This document shows positions 45,801-57,500 of a DNA stretch of 57,500 nucleotides, piece after piece (position 1 is the stretch's first letter; every line of letters begins with the position of its first letter). This DNA is from Sphaeroforma sirkka (Eukaryota > Opisthokonta > Ichthyosporea > Ichthyophonida), in the NCBI GenBank assembly GCA_001586965.3, contig LUCW03000530.1:17501-75000 (forward strand), given 5' to 3'. Below the pieces are notes generated by a model, which saw nothing but the letters and a program-made list of their open reading frames with translations, searched no databases and was not told where the DNA came from. Both the position numbers and the translations under genes were made by a program.

Positions 45801-48451
45801 AGCTTATAGAAACGAGACTTCAGCTTCATTACAGCCTCATAGTCGACCTCAGGCAGTGCGTTCAGCTCCTTCGCTTTCTCATTAATGGCCTTCTGTGTTG
45901 TTTCACTATGGAGAGCAAATGGGTAGGATGTTATTTTCAGCACATTACCCAAAAATTCGATACATTACATACATAAAAAGCGACTTAAATGGTTCAGAAC
46001 AAAAATTCTCGTGGACGCACATACCTATGCAGGGTGCCCATCTTCTTCATGTTAAGATACATGGGATGCAGGGCATACACAGATATGGCTGCGTAAGGGT
46101 AAGAATCAGTCCACTTCTGCTTGGCGACAGTATCGTTGATCGGTAAGATCTGGATAAGTGCACAGCCCACCTTATCCGACCAATCCACGAGCTTCTTAAT
46201 ATCGTTGAATTCACCGACTCCGGCGCTCTCTTTTGTTCGCAGTGCAAACACGGGCATGGCTACGCCGCAGCCACGCCAGTTGGCCTTGAAACGAAAGAAC
46301 TCGTCGGATTTAACCCATAGATCACCTTTGCCGAATGATTTAGACACCAGCAGAGACCGGTTGTCTCCCTCTTCCCAGCATTGCACCTTGCCGTCCTTTC
46401 CCTTGATGATGTACTTGTACGAGATCTGCGGTTGATAAGTAGGATGTGGCATTGGCGGATTAGAATACCACACGGTTTAGTATCGATCGCATGTAGATGA
46501 CGCTACGAAATTCGCGCAGTTTCATGCCAAAACAGGTCGCACCATGCTGCGCATCCAAGTACAAATACGTATAGATCATTCATTGCGGATACCCAGAGCA
46601 CAATCCCACACATTGAGTCACATATTAAATGACCAGACATCATAGGACCACAAGCACCAACGAATAGAGGTCATCTGTAAGTAAAGACTAGTAAAGTGAA
46701 GCATAAGTCGACTGATTGGACAATTGGCATACACCATACAACACACACAAATACATACAACTGTATTGCTCTGTTCATAGAAAGTTCACGGACATCACAT
46801 TTTAAAATAACAAGCAGAAAGCCACTCTATAAAAACCATACGCCTTGAATCCTGAAAAGCAAAAGGATACACCATGCATATCAAAAACATTTAACTACTG
46901 AAAGGAGCTAGAATTAAAAGAATAACAACCATCACCGATTGATAACTGACTGGTATGTAACAGCTTGCCTCCTATGAGAAAGTTATGTATAGCATTCCAA
47001 AAGAAAAATACAAAACCTGTAAGTAGTTTACCTCTTGCCCCGCATCCGTATTGAATTCGCCAGTCCAGACGGGATGGTCTACGTTTGAGAGCACCAGCGC
47101 TTTAGCCTCGTCCCAATCTCCAAGGGCCGCGCACGAACCAGTGACGGCTACTGAATCGCCGGTCTCGACCTATTGCGACAACAGGGTAATTTCATGTTTA
47201 GATGTGACAAACAATATCAAATAATATTCAAAAATAGTGCCACATATTCAGACTCTGAAAGTAAGCATGTTATTGTAACTGTTTTCAAATATGGTTAAGT
47301 AGCATCAATCAGGCAGCATGCCAATAAAGCATTTATAGTAATCAAAAGTTCATCGGACAATAATAAGAAGATTCGAACATACCTGAGGGCAACGCATCAC
47401 AATGCGAACGATGGGTCCAGATTCATATTTACCTGTTGCCGGAGCAATACGGTCTACGGCGAATTGAAGATGTAAAGTTATTTTAGCAAAACTCGAATTA
47501 TGCTAACAATCCACATCAATACTTTTAACATAGATCTATTGAATGCTAGAAAAAGTCGCGTCCAATTCAAATGACGCGTGCATATCAATCTTACTAGCGT
47601 ATGTCTTATTCAAAGCATAAAATATCAGCGCTAGCTGACAAAGCAATTAGTATCGACTGCATTCACCGAAATACTGACGTACCTTCGGCAGGACGCAATG
47701 CTCCATCCACAAAGAATGAACTGTACAGTACATTTGTGTCGACCTCATGGGGGCGCCAACTGCAATATACGTGGGAAAACACAGGTAGGCGTGAGCTAGA
47801 GTACGATAAGACCTTGATAAGAGATAAGTGGGTACAACATCGACACTGGCAGAAAAGAAACGAGCAGGGCAAGGCTAGATGGCCTCGACTCCATCTTGAT
47901 AAAGAGATAAGTGGGTACATCATCAAAACTCTGGCAGTGAAGAAATCAGCAGGGCAATGCTAGGGAAATGTTAATATATGAGCGGCGAGATCTAGATGGC
48001 CTCGACACACTTGCCTTTGATTCCAAGTGAATGATTGTCGAGCGCACACATAATCATATATATAAAAACAACCCAAACTTTTACCAGGGGTAACATTTAT
48101 TAGCAACGAGAATTTACATAGGCGAAAAAAGCGCAGTGGTCTCGTGCACACAACTCAATCAAACTTATACCTCTCTTGGAGCACAGCTCTAGCTAATCCA
48201 TCTGCTAATGCACATTTGCGGTTGTCCCCAAACTCGCACGTGAGTGCCGTACCGAAATCGTATGCGATTGCGTACTTGTACTCAAAATCGCCAGAGATCG
48301 TTGCTGCACCTAACCAGTGTCCACCGTCACGATAGTCCAGGCGTAACGCTTTGTTCACTTCCCACTCGCCTAATTCGGGGATAGACCCAGTCACGACGAT
48401 AGACTCGCCGGGCTGGGTATTATATTGTATTGAGAATGTCACTTCCGTCAT
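42862..48451 (-). CDS. DPE2: DPE2-type 4-alpha-glucanotransferase (GH77) with two CBM20 domains
   Basis: Twelve exons, all with GT-AG borders and matching phases: 48451-48171, 47759-47683, 47453-47383, 47169-47032, 46425-46025, 45905-45680, 45387-45253, 45092-44951, 44771-44608, 44450-43799, 43502-43213 and 43023-42862. Total 2739 nt, 912 aa, near the usual DPE2 length. Residues 1-125 and ~127-220 are two starch-binding CBM20 domains (VVTGSIPELGEWE; VAVTGSCAALGDWDEAKAL). GH77 follows with FRFKANWRGCGVAMPVFALR and KGDIPIGIFRHSVDAW. The catalytic Asp is in YRIDHVLGFFRIW, acid/base Glu in ICAEDLGMVP, and third Asp in GHDMSSIRGWWEEDR. The C-terminus is NVPANPEHYWRYRFHMNMED. It transfers glucosyl units from maltose to glucans in the cytosol. 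ATG 48451 is the only in-frame methionine before the first CBM20; a TTG lies just upstream. Confidence 0.95.
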
Positions 48452-48479
48452 GTTGCGAGTCAACTAACTGGGGTCTTGT

Positions 48480-49318
48480 TCTCGCTGGTTGTTTATTCTT
48501 AAAAGAGAAGATCAATTCACTACTAGCTCTGCCTCAAATATCTCTCGGTCTCTAAAGAGTTCTCCATAGCCTCTTCCAAAATGGTAAATATGTTGCTATT
48601 TACGGATTTATTCCTACTTCCACGTAAATCCACGAAAACCCTATATTTCCGATTTCGGTATATTTGTTTCATTTAAAAAAAAACAACAACAAAAATAATA
48701 CATAAATACTGTATCAGTGTCAATAACTCAATATATAAGAGACCTACTTTTTTTTATAATATTTAAAGATTTGTTTCACGTTTCTTGGTTTATGACTTTG
48801 AAATACTTTGTTTTGTAAAAAATAACCACACACAAAAGTTGTAAAAATAAAATAAATAACATTCATTCTTTAACCCGTCCATTGTCCATTATTTTTTGAA
48901 ATAAAAATACACTAAAGGCGGTATGTAAGAAGGCTATGCCCGGCATTGCCCGCTATGGTAGTAAATATAGCCGTTGTTTACAAAGGGGAAGGAAAAGTAA
49001 TAGAAATATGCATGCTTCTCTAAAAAAGACACGTCTTCAGTCACTCTTCACTCTTCAGTTCTCACTTCTCACCTCTTTCAGTTTTTATCACGGACCTCTG
49101 GATTTGGGTCTGCTAAAATTTCGATGTTGTAGAGAGACACTCTACTACCGAGTAGGTTTTTATTTCACATGGAGAGAGAGGAGGAGGCTATTCACTCGTA
49201 GCTAATATGCCCTACGGCTATGGGCGGCTGGGCCTATGACCCTATGCCGTATGGGCGGGCTATGGCCTATGCTCCCCTACTATGGCAGTTGGTACTTGAA
49301 GGACCAGTGACGACTTTT
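48480..49318. other. Intergenic, no gene
   Basis: AT-rich, followed by a GC-richer stretch of degenerate GGGCCTATG words at about 49199-49280. It should include the promoter of the glucanotransferase just right of 48451, but no site is clear. Confidence 0.4.
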
Positions 49319-49756
49319 CCTATACGGCACCCGTGACTATAAAATTATTAGCATCCGAGCCAGTGTCCAAAACCGCATCCGGTCCATTCGCAAAGGTAGG
49401 GTCGATATTTATGGCCCCACATAAGGCACCATGTACCGAACTATTATGCGTGTACACAAAGAAGGATCTTTACCGATACAGCAGTCAAGTATCAGCTTTC
49501 GGTACACACATAATCTTCAGTGACTAGAGTGACTACAGTATACACCTAAAACCTGAAGACTGTATGTAGTTCAACAATGTTGGATTTTGTTTTGCCTGTT
49601 CTGTTGTAAATTTCAGGTCCAAGGGATTTTGTACTGTTCTGTGATTTCATTAACCACAATTAAAAACTTTCTTTTCCAGAATATAAATTCAAAATATTAT
49701 AGGAATACAAGGGCTCGGGTATTAATAGTTTTATAGTTACGGGTGCCGTATAGACT
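49319..49756. mobile_element. MITE with 40-bp inverted ends, TA target
   Basis: The left end reads CTATACGGCACCCGTGACTA then TAAAATTATTAGCATCCGAG. The right end, reversed, reads CTATACGGCACCCGTAACTA then TAAAACTATTAATACCCGAG. The ends are flanked by TATA on both sides, fitting a TA target duplication as in Tc1/mariner-derived MITEs. The element is about 438 bp, with no coding. Confidence 0.72.
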
Positions 49757-51680
<1,924 letters not shown>

Positions 51681-51682
<2 letters not shown>

Positions 51683-52537
51683 TAGATCGTATAGCTTAAT
51701 GCAAGGAAATTTGCATTGATTTAAAATTTGCGACAATAAACTAAAGTTATAATTTCTCTTATTGCTATCTAAATTGTAATTCAGGCCGGTGTTGGGTCAA
51801 ATTGACCACCATTGTAAAATGCAACAAGGCACACCTGGGACCTGGCACGGTACGAAGTAAATATAACTACGTATATAGTGAACTAATCATGACCCTCTAC
51901 CAGAGAAACAAGAAATTGCCACAACGGACTAACGTCCGTAGGACTGTTTTAAATGCGAATGCACACACTATTGACGGTCGGTCGGGAATTCAGGGGCTTT
52001 GGCGATAAATGTCAAATATCAAAATGTCATCTAGTTGACAAATTCTGATTGGCGGTTCATCGGTTTTTTGGTCCAAAATTTAACAAGAAAGGACAACCTT
52101 TGGAGTGCACGATTCTCAAATATACTATTGAAATGTCCCGTTTAAAAGTTTTTTATAAAAAAGCTACGGTTTTACGTTTAAGTTCGAACTTTTGCCCGCC
52201 CCTGAGCTTTATGAGGTTAGGTCTGAGCGTCTGAATGCACTAAATACTGTCTTTCTAACCTCCTTTTTCTTTTTTTAAAAAGAAGCCCCTTATTTAATAT
52301 TTATAATTAAATATGTATTTATTTAGACACGCTTGTTGTAAATTATTTTCCCCGCTCGTTACATGCCTCTCGTACCGTAGTATATTTTTTACAAAAAATA
52401 TATAAACATATTCACTCTGCTGGGGTGATATATTTTACCAGTTCAGCTGTTCATAGATATCGTAATATCTCTTACATATCGGTCAGGATTGAACGTTTAT
52501 AACGTTATATTATAAATTGAAATTGCTTGGGAATTCA
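51681..52537. other. Upstream region of the sugar transporter
   Basis: AT-rich, no gene. It should contain the transporter promoter. The region up to about 52225 shares short inverted and direct repeats with 50490-50560. Confidence 0.4.
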
Positions 52538-54311
52538 ATGGCCAGTTTGCATGATACAAATCACAAAGTCCGAAACACAATGGCGGATACCGAGAAAAAG
52601 AATTCAATTAGCGAGCTGCAAGAGTCCAGCTACGCAGTTGATGACGGCGGCGATGAAGCGTTTAACTACCTGAGCAGAGAGGAGGCCGAGGCCAAGGGTA
52701 TCTTCTGGATTGACCCACACCCTCAGACCAGCAATGAGAAACTCAAGGTGTACGGACAAATCATGTTGCTTGCACTCCCTTGGGTTGGTGTGCAATGTAT
52801 TTGGGCTGCCGAATTCGGTACCACCACGCCATATCTAATTGCAATGGGACTAGGAGAGAAGGCTGCTTCCAATATTTGGTTGTCGGGACCTCTCATGGGG
52901 TTCTTTGTAGCACCTGTTGTTGGTTCACTATCTGACAAGACACACTTGAAGTTGGGACGTCGCCGTCCCTGGATGATCATCGGTCTTTGTCTACTTGCCC
53001 TCTTCAGTATGCTTCTCGCAAACTCTAAGAGTATGGGGGATGCTGGTTTGACTGTGGCCATGGTGTCGTTCATTTGCTTGGATGGTTGCATTAATGTTAT
53101 CCAGACCCCACTCCGCGCACTCATTGCAGATTTCGCACCGCCCTCGCAGCAATCCACCGGTCAGCTTATGGCCTCCACTTTCCAAGGTGTTGGCGGTTTG
53201 GTAGGATACGTGCTTCAGAAGTATTTCTATACGGATCCCCTCGAAGTAATGGTGCTGTTCGTTCTTGTATTAGTTGTCAATGTGGTGTTCGTTGGTCTGG
53301 CTTGTTTCTTAATTAAGGAGGAGCACTTCCCTAAACCAGAGGGCGAAAAAGTATCTATTGCTGAGCCTTTCATTCATCTTGCCAAGTCTATCAAACAGCT
53401 AACTGGCAAACTAATCATTGTCGGTTGCACCGTATTCTTCTGCTGGTGGGGGCTCTTCGGCTGGTGGCCCGTCAGTTCCAGTTGGTACACCACGGTTGTC
53501 ATGGAAGGTTGTGGTGTTAACCCAAAGGATACACCCGCTGGACAAACTCCCGTATGTTCCCAGGAAGACTACAACAACTACAGTAAGGGACTGGCAATCA
53601 ATGCAGACGCTAACATTCTTGCAAATGTCATGCAAATCTTCATGGCTGGTGGTCTATCCATGCTGATGACGAGAGGCATCATTGTCAAATGCCGTTTCAT
53701 CTGGAGCGCCCTACTTGTTGTGGGTTGCTTCCTTATGGTTGGTATGTGGAAATCTGGCTCAATTTTATCTTTTGTTATCTAAAATATGCGATCATACTAC
53801 TCATTTTTGCTAACACGCACTCGAAACAAAACTCGATCTTCGTTGGATTCTCCTGTGGTGTAATACTGCACGCAAGAGGCTACTCTTCTTAGTATCATGG
53901 CACTACTTATATACAGTTAGTCTTTTTAGGTCAGAATCGTATTTACTCCAACTGACCCGAATTTCCACTCAAACTTTGCAGCATCATACTGGATCCGTGG
54001 TGAGGCATACGCTTACATTGTAGGTGTGCTGAATGGCCATTCCCATCTCAGGTATCAATGCGTTCCCTTTCGCAATCGTTGGTAAGTACAACCAGGAATC
54101 CAATGAAGAGTCAGGAGACGAGGCACAGGTCGGAGCACAATTCGGACTGCTAAATCTGTTCATTGTTGTCCCTCAAATCATTGTAACTCTGGTCGTGGGA
54201 GAGATGCGTGTAAGTCTAGGTCTCGAGGCTGTTATGCTGATGAACGGTGTCGCTTTCGGAATTGCTGCTATCATCGCTGTCTTTATTAAGGAATCCACTA
54301 GCAAGGTTTAA
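52538..54311 (+). CDS. SUT/SLC45-type sugar-proton symporter (MFS), one apparent frameshift
   Basis: Exon 1 is 52538-53741 (ATG 52538; a second ATG at 52580 is possible), followed by a phase-1 intron (GTATGT...TTTGCAG) and exon 2, 53982-54311. The N-tail is hydrophilic. Membrane segments begin at IMLLALPWVGVQCIWAAEFG. The signature KLGRRRPWMIIG follows TM4, and DFAPPSQQSTGQLMASTFQG and WWGLFGWWPVSSSWY match the sucrose/maltose transporter family. About 12 segments are expected, and the length (~510 aa) is normal. In exon 2 the frame starting SYWIRGEAYAYIVGVLNG must shift by one base near 54036-54040. Only then does it reach PISGINAFPFAIVGKYN, as family alignment requires. This is a real mutation or a sequencing error. 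The protein would import a disaccharide with protons at the plasma membrane. It is divergent from the glucanotransferase 4.1 kb away. Confidence 0.88.
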
Positions 54312-54537
54312 AATAGTGGAGGCAAATTATCCTATTAAAGTATTATGGTATATAATTATATGTTGTTGTTGAGAATTAGGTGTAAGAGTAAACTTTAGCC
54401 TAAAGGAGGCCATACAACTCTTCTTTTCAAGAGAGTTGAGCGTTGGTTCAAATGTTAGCTTGACATAGTTGCTTCGATTCGTTAGTTGTTTCTGGGTGTG
54501 TATTCCTTATTCTGTTTAGTCTATTATCGATTATAAC
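54312..54537. other. 3' flank of the transporter
   Basis: No gene. TATTAAAGTATT near 54332 could serve as a weak polyadenylation signal. CTCTTCTTTTCAAGAGAG (54418-54435) forms a hairpin of AT-rich context. Confidence 0.3.
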
Positions 54538-54752
54538 AGGTGTATGCCAAGGTATATAAAATTTGATAATAAGGTGTATGTCAAGGCATATATAGTTTGA
54601 TAATAAGGTGTATGTCAAGGCATATATAATTTGATAATAAGGTGTATGTCAAGGCATATATAATTTGATAATAAGGTGTATGTCAAGGCATATATAATTT
54701 GATAATAAGGTGTATGTCAAGGCATATATAATTTGATAACAAGGTGTATGTC
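54538..54752. repeat. 34-bp minisatellite
   Basis: Six to seven direct copies of a unit like GGTGTATGTCAAGGCATATA followed by TAATTTGATAATAA. The array runs straight into the palindrome at 54760. Confidence 0.85.
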
Positions 54753-54759
54753 AATGCAT

Positions 54760-55159
54760 GTCATGGTGGACAAGGTCATGTTAGACTCCATAATCGTGTC
54801 GCGGTCCTGCGAGATTGACTCAATTCTGATGGCATTGCGATGTCCCTCGACGAGTGGTGTTAGCCGACCGGCAACTTCAGCAAAGTCTGGCACCTCGAGC
54901 TTCATAAGACGCAAGACTTCTTGGACGACATCGCAGTCAAGTGCAGACACCGACGACATCGCAGTTAAGTGCAGACACGGTTTCTGCTCTCAACTGCGAT
55001 GTCGTCCAAGAAATCGTGCGTTTTATGAGGCGCGAGGTGCCAGACTTTGCTGAAGTTGCCGGTCGGCTAACACAACTCGTTGAGGGACATCGCAATGCCA
55101 ATCTCGCAGGACCGCGACGCGATTATGGAGTCTAACAAATGACCTTGTCCATCATGACT
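54760..55159. repeat. Palindrome of a gene fragment
   Basis: The left arm (54760-54950) and right arm (54974-55159) are inverted copies. They are about 90 per cent alike apart from a 14-bp insert (GACTCAATTCTGAT) in the left arm. Between them lies a 27-bp tandem duplication of GACGACATCGCAGT(C/T)AAGTG. Both arms encode, reading outward from the centre, the peptide CDVVQE(V/I)(L/V)R then EVPDFAEVAGRLT and LVEGHRNA. The left arm is on the minus strand, the right on the plus. No family is recognised. Confidence 0.8.
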
Positions 55160-55501
55160 ATATATATATATCTATATATCTATCACATTTTTGACGACAT
55201 CGTACAACTACATCTAGATCCAGGTGCCTTTCGAATCGGTTGTAAGTTCATCTATGCTCCAGTATGAATGTATTCAGATTGTATCAGGTGCTTTGAGAAT
55301 CCTATTCAGGTACGTTAGCATACATGTAATTTATACTGCATAAGTCTATATTAACAAAAGCCCTACATACTTCGAAAAAAAGTTTGAGGTCCCATATGAG
55401 TTTTTATAGAGCTTTCAATGCGTTTACTAGCTCTCTCCAATCTAAAAGAAGCATCAATGCCAATTTCAAATAAATTTAATTGACAAGGTTCAATTGTCTG
55501 A

Positions 55502-55759
55502 CTACGCATCTGTCATTGCGAGTAGTTGCGCGTGTACGCACTCCCAGCACCTCTCTTTAAGCGATTTCTTCATCTTCCATATACGTATCATATCAAACCC
55601 GGCCAGGGACAAAGTAAGGCTTAGTGACACACCAGCCGAATCCCACGCCAGCATAGGTACCGGATTTTCACCTATGGGCGTATCTATTTTGAGAGTTCGC
55701 ACGTTGTAATTGAACAGATAAAATGAAGAGTCATTGGAGGTACTGGTATAGTACATCAC
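55502..55759 (-). CDS. Unresolved exon-like ORF, WD40-like flavour
   Basis: The minus-strand open stretch reads [20 protein letters not shown], then [20 protein letters not shown] and [11 protein letters not shown]. Spacing of LAWD and IRIW loosely recalls WD40 blades. No splice partners can be fixed, and part of the surrounding DNA is duplicated at 56208-56385. This is a weak call. Confidence 0.25.
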   Translation of the reverse strand: MMYYTSTSNDSSFYLFNYNVRTLKIDTPIGENPVPMLAWDSAGVSLSLTLSLAGFDMIRIWKMKKSLKERCWECVHAQLLAMTDA

Positions 55760-55894
55760 GTATATTTGGCAACACGAACTTTACAGTACAATTGTTACGT
55801 CATGTATTATATGTACAACTGTACATAGTAGACATACACCTGTTGATATATATATATATATATATATATAAATATAACATACAAACATACATAA

Positions 55895-55967
<73 letters not shown>

Positions 55968-55998
55968 CATACATACATACATACATACATGTATACAT

Positions 55999-56031
<33 letters not shown>

Positions 56032-56385
56032 TACACACATACCTACCTACACACACACACACGCATCAACACGCACACACACACACAATACAATACATAT
56101 ATATATATATATATATATACATATAACCACATATATAACCACATATGCAAGTAATAGCATGTATGCTCGTCATATACATTTAGATTTGTATGTGTACATA
56201 TATGCATATAAATGAAGAGTCAGTGATAACAGGTATGGTACATGCCAGTAATTTATTGGTATGACGTAGACTTCGCAATACAAACTTTGCAGTACGATTG
56301 TTACGCTATAGAACTTTTAATGTATAAATATGAAGATGTAGATGTACAACTGTGTACGTGATAGACACACACCTCTTTGAATATA
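55720..56385. repeat. Diverged direct duplication flanking a microsatellite
   Basis: 55721-55850 and 56208-56375 share AAATGAAGAGTCA, TACATC/TACATG, AACTTT(A/G)CAGTAC(A/G)ATTG then TTACG, GATGTACAACTGT-like words and TAGACA(T/C)ACACCT, in the same order. Confidence 0.6.
55843..56120. repeat. Compound microsatellite (AT)n, (CATA)n, (AC)n
   Basis: AT run at 55900-55962, CATA units at 55963-56016, AC units to 56090, then AT again. Confidence 0.9.
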
Positions 56386-57500
56386 TGTAATCGTTTATGC
56401 AAGTATTGGCATGGTTGCTTGTCAATAAATAAACGTACATACATTCATACAAATGAACAAGTAAACTATATATGTGCACACATACAAACAAACAAGCAAA
56501 CAAACAGAAACACACACCCACACCCTCTTCCCCCCAACACACACACACACACATATATATATATAACCATCCCTCTATTCAGTGTATCTGGGTATGTCAA
56601 TACCTATTCTACTAGATGAGAACTACATCTCAGATGCTTGATTCACCGTATTAAACATACACACACAACAGCCCCTATTTCCTTTTTTTTTGCGTCATAA
56701 CTTAGTTCTCGCATGTATCAATGTTTCGGTTTGAATCTGCCCACACAAATACATATACACGTCGAAACTACCTACCGCTCTGAGATGAGCCGTCTTGCAA
56801 CACTTCTATCTGTTTACCGATCCACTCAGAGGCTGAGATTCCATTGCTGTGTAAAGTATGTATTATATCAAAAGATTTCACCGATCACGAACACTACGTA
56901 GTTTGCTATTTCAAATGCAGTAGAGTCAATAACACTCCCGGACTCAGCAAAGAAGCTCGAGGGCACAATACGACTGGCAGAAGATGGTGTGTTGCTTAAC
57001 AATCAATGTATGAACAACACTCGCAAACTCTACCAAGCAGCCTGAACGAGTAAGCCATGTCTTGATGACGGCCTCCATTAAAAACATACTTCAAGGACGC
57101 ACAGAAGAGGTCTACAAAACTGGGCCGTTTACGCAGCCCAACATACGAACCTCACACCAGTCCGCTTGCTACTGTCTAGTCCCATGCTTATAAATTCTGG
57201 CTCCAGGCTTTCTTGTTGTACCAGCGCCAGTATTAGGTCCGTCCTGAGGGTGTAATTAAGGCCGACAATTTATATGATGCATTGTAAGTTTGTCTTACAC
57301 GTCTTCATGATGATCAATATGTGATGTTCAAGACGAGCTGACACTATGGCGGAGTTATGCGACGATCGCATTCTGATAATTACACCGGTTGCTTCCGGAA
57401 TCGCCCCATGACATAGATGTATCTGAATATCCAGACATTTCGCACATACTGAAAAGCGAAACTTAAGCCCTGCGCGTGGAAGAACATATCTGTAATCTAT
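56386..57500. other. No gene seen at the right end
   Basis: Scattered short open frames without splice partners or domains. AAAC and AC simple repeats lie at about 56480-56550. A gene truncated by the window edge cannot be excluded. Confidence 0.35.

Overview
The window looks like a nuclear contig from an intron-rich unicellular eukaryote that uses the standard code. Two genes reconstruct completely from phase-consistent GT-AG exons and a third almost does. Microsatellites are very long, intergenic DNA is AT-rich, and transposon debris is abundant. I cannot name the species; a protist is likely, and an ichthyosporean-type opisthokont is only a guess.

Layout. 0-2.5 kb is microsatellite. About 2.9-8.3 kb (+) carries a hypothetical basic, Ser/Arg-rich protein gene with at least five proposed exons and a 39-bp minisatellite in one intron. 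9.2-13.0 kb is a graveyard of Ty3-like pol, LTR and recombinase-like fragments, including a solo LTR with a target duplication. 13568-18177 is an almost intact-length but mutated PIF/Harbinger element, with TAA target duplications, matching inverted ends, a DDE transposase relic and an internal inverted duplication. 18.3-22 kb is non-coding, with a foldback-like minisatellite palindrome and a tRNA-like pol III sequence. 22868-27570 (-) is a complete six-exon GT4-type glycosyltransferase of 680 aa. 28-29 kb is microsatellite. 29693-37293 (+) is a 7.6-kb Ty3/gypsy-type LTR retrotransposon with gag, zinc fingers, protease, RT, RNase H, a Dam-like domain, integrase and a chromodomain-like tail. 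It has several in-frame stops and frameshifts. 37.3-42.5 kb holds inverted LTR pieces and decayed gene fragments. 42862-48451 (-) is a complete 12-exon DPE2-type 4-alpha-glucanotransferase of 912 aa with two CBM20 domains. 52538-54311 (+) is a SUT/SLC45-type sugar transporter in two exons with one apparent 1-nt frameshift. The last 3 kb holds a 34-bp minisatellite, a gene-fragment palindrome, microsatellites and an old duplication.

Genes together. The transporter and the glucanotransferase are divergently arranged, about 4.1 kb apart. By family, one would import a disaccharide such as maltose or sucrose, and the other disproportionates maltose and glucans in the cytosol. A functional pairing is plausible but is inference. 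The rest of the window is best read as successive transposon insertion and decay; no clearly new molecular system is demonstrated. The most unusual structures are three palindromic or inverted arrays, a tRNA-Thr-like sequence antisense inside gag, and a minisatellite whose length changes preserve reading frame.
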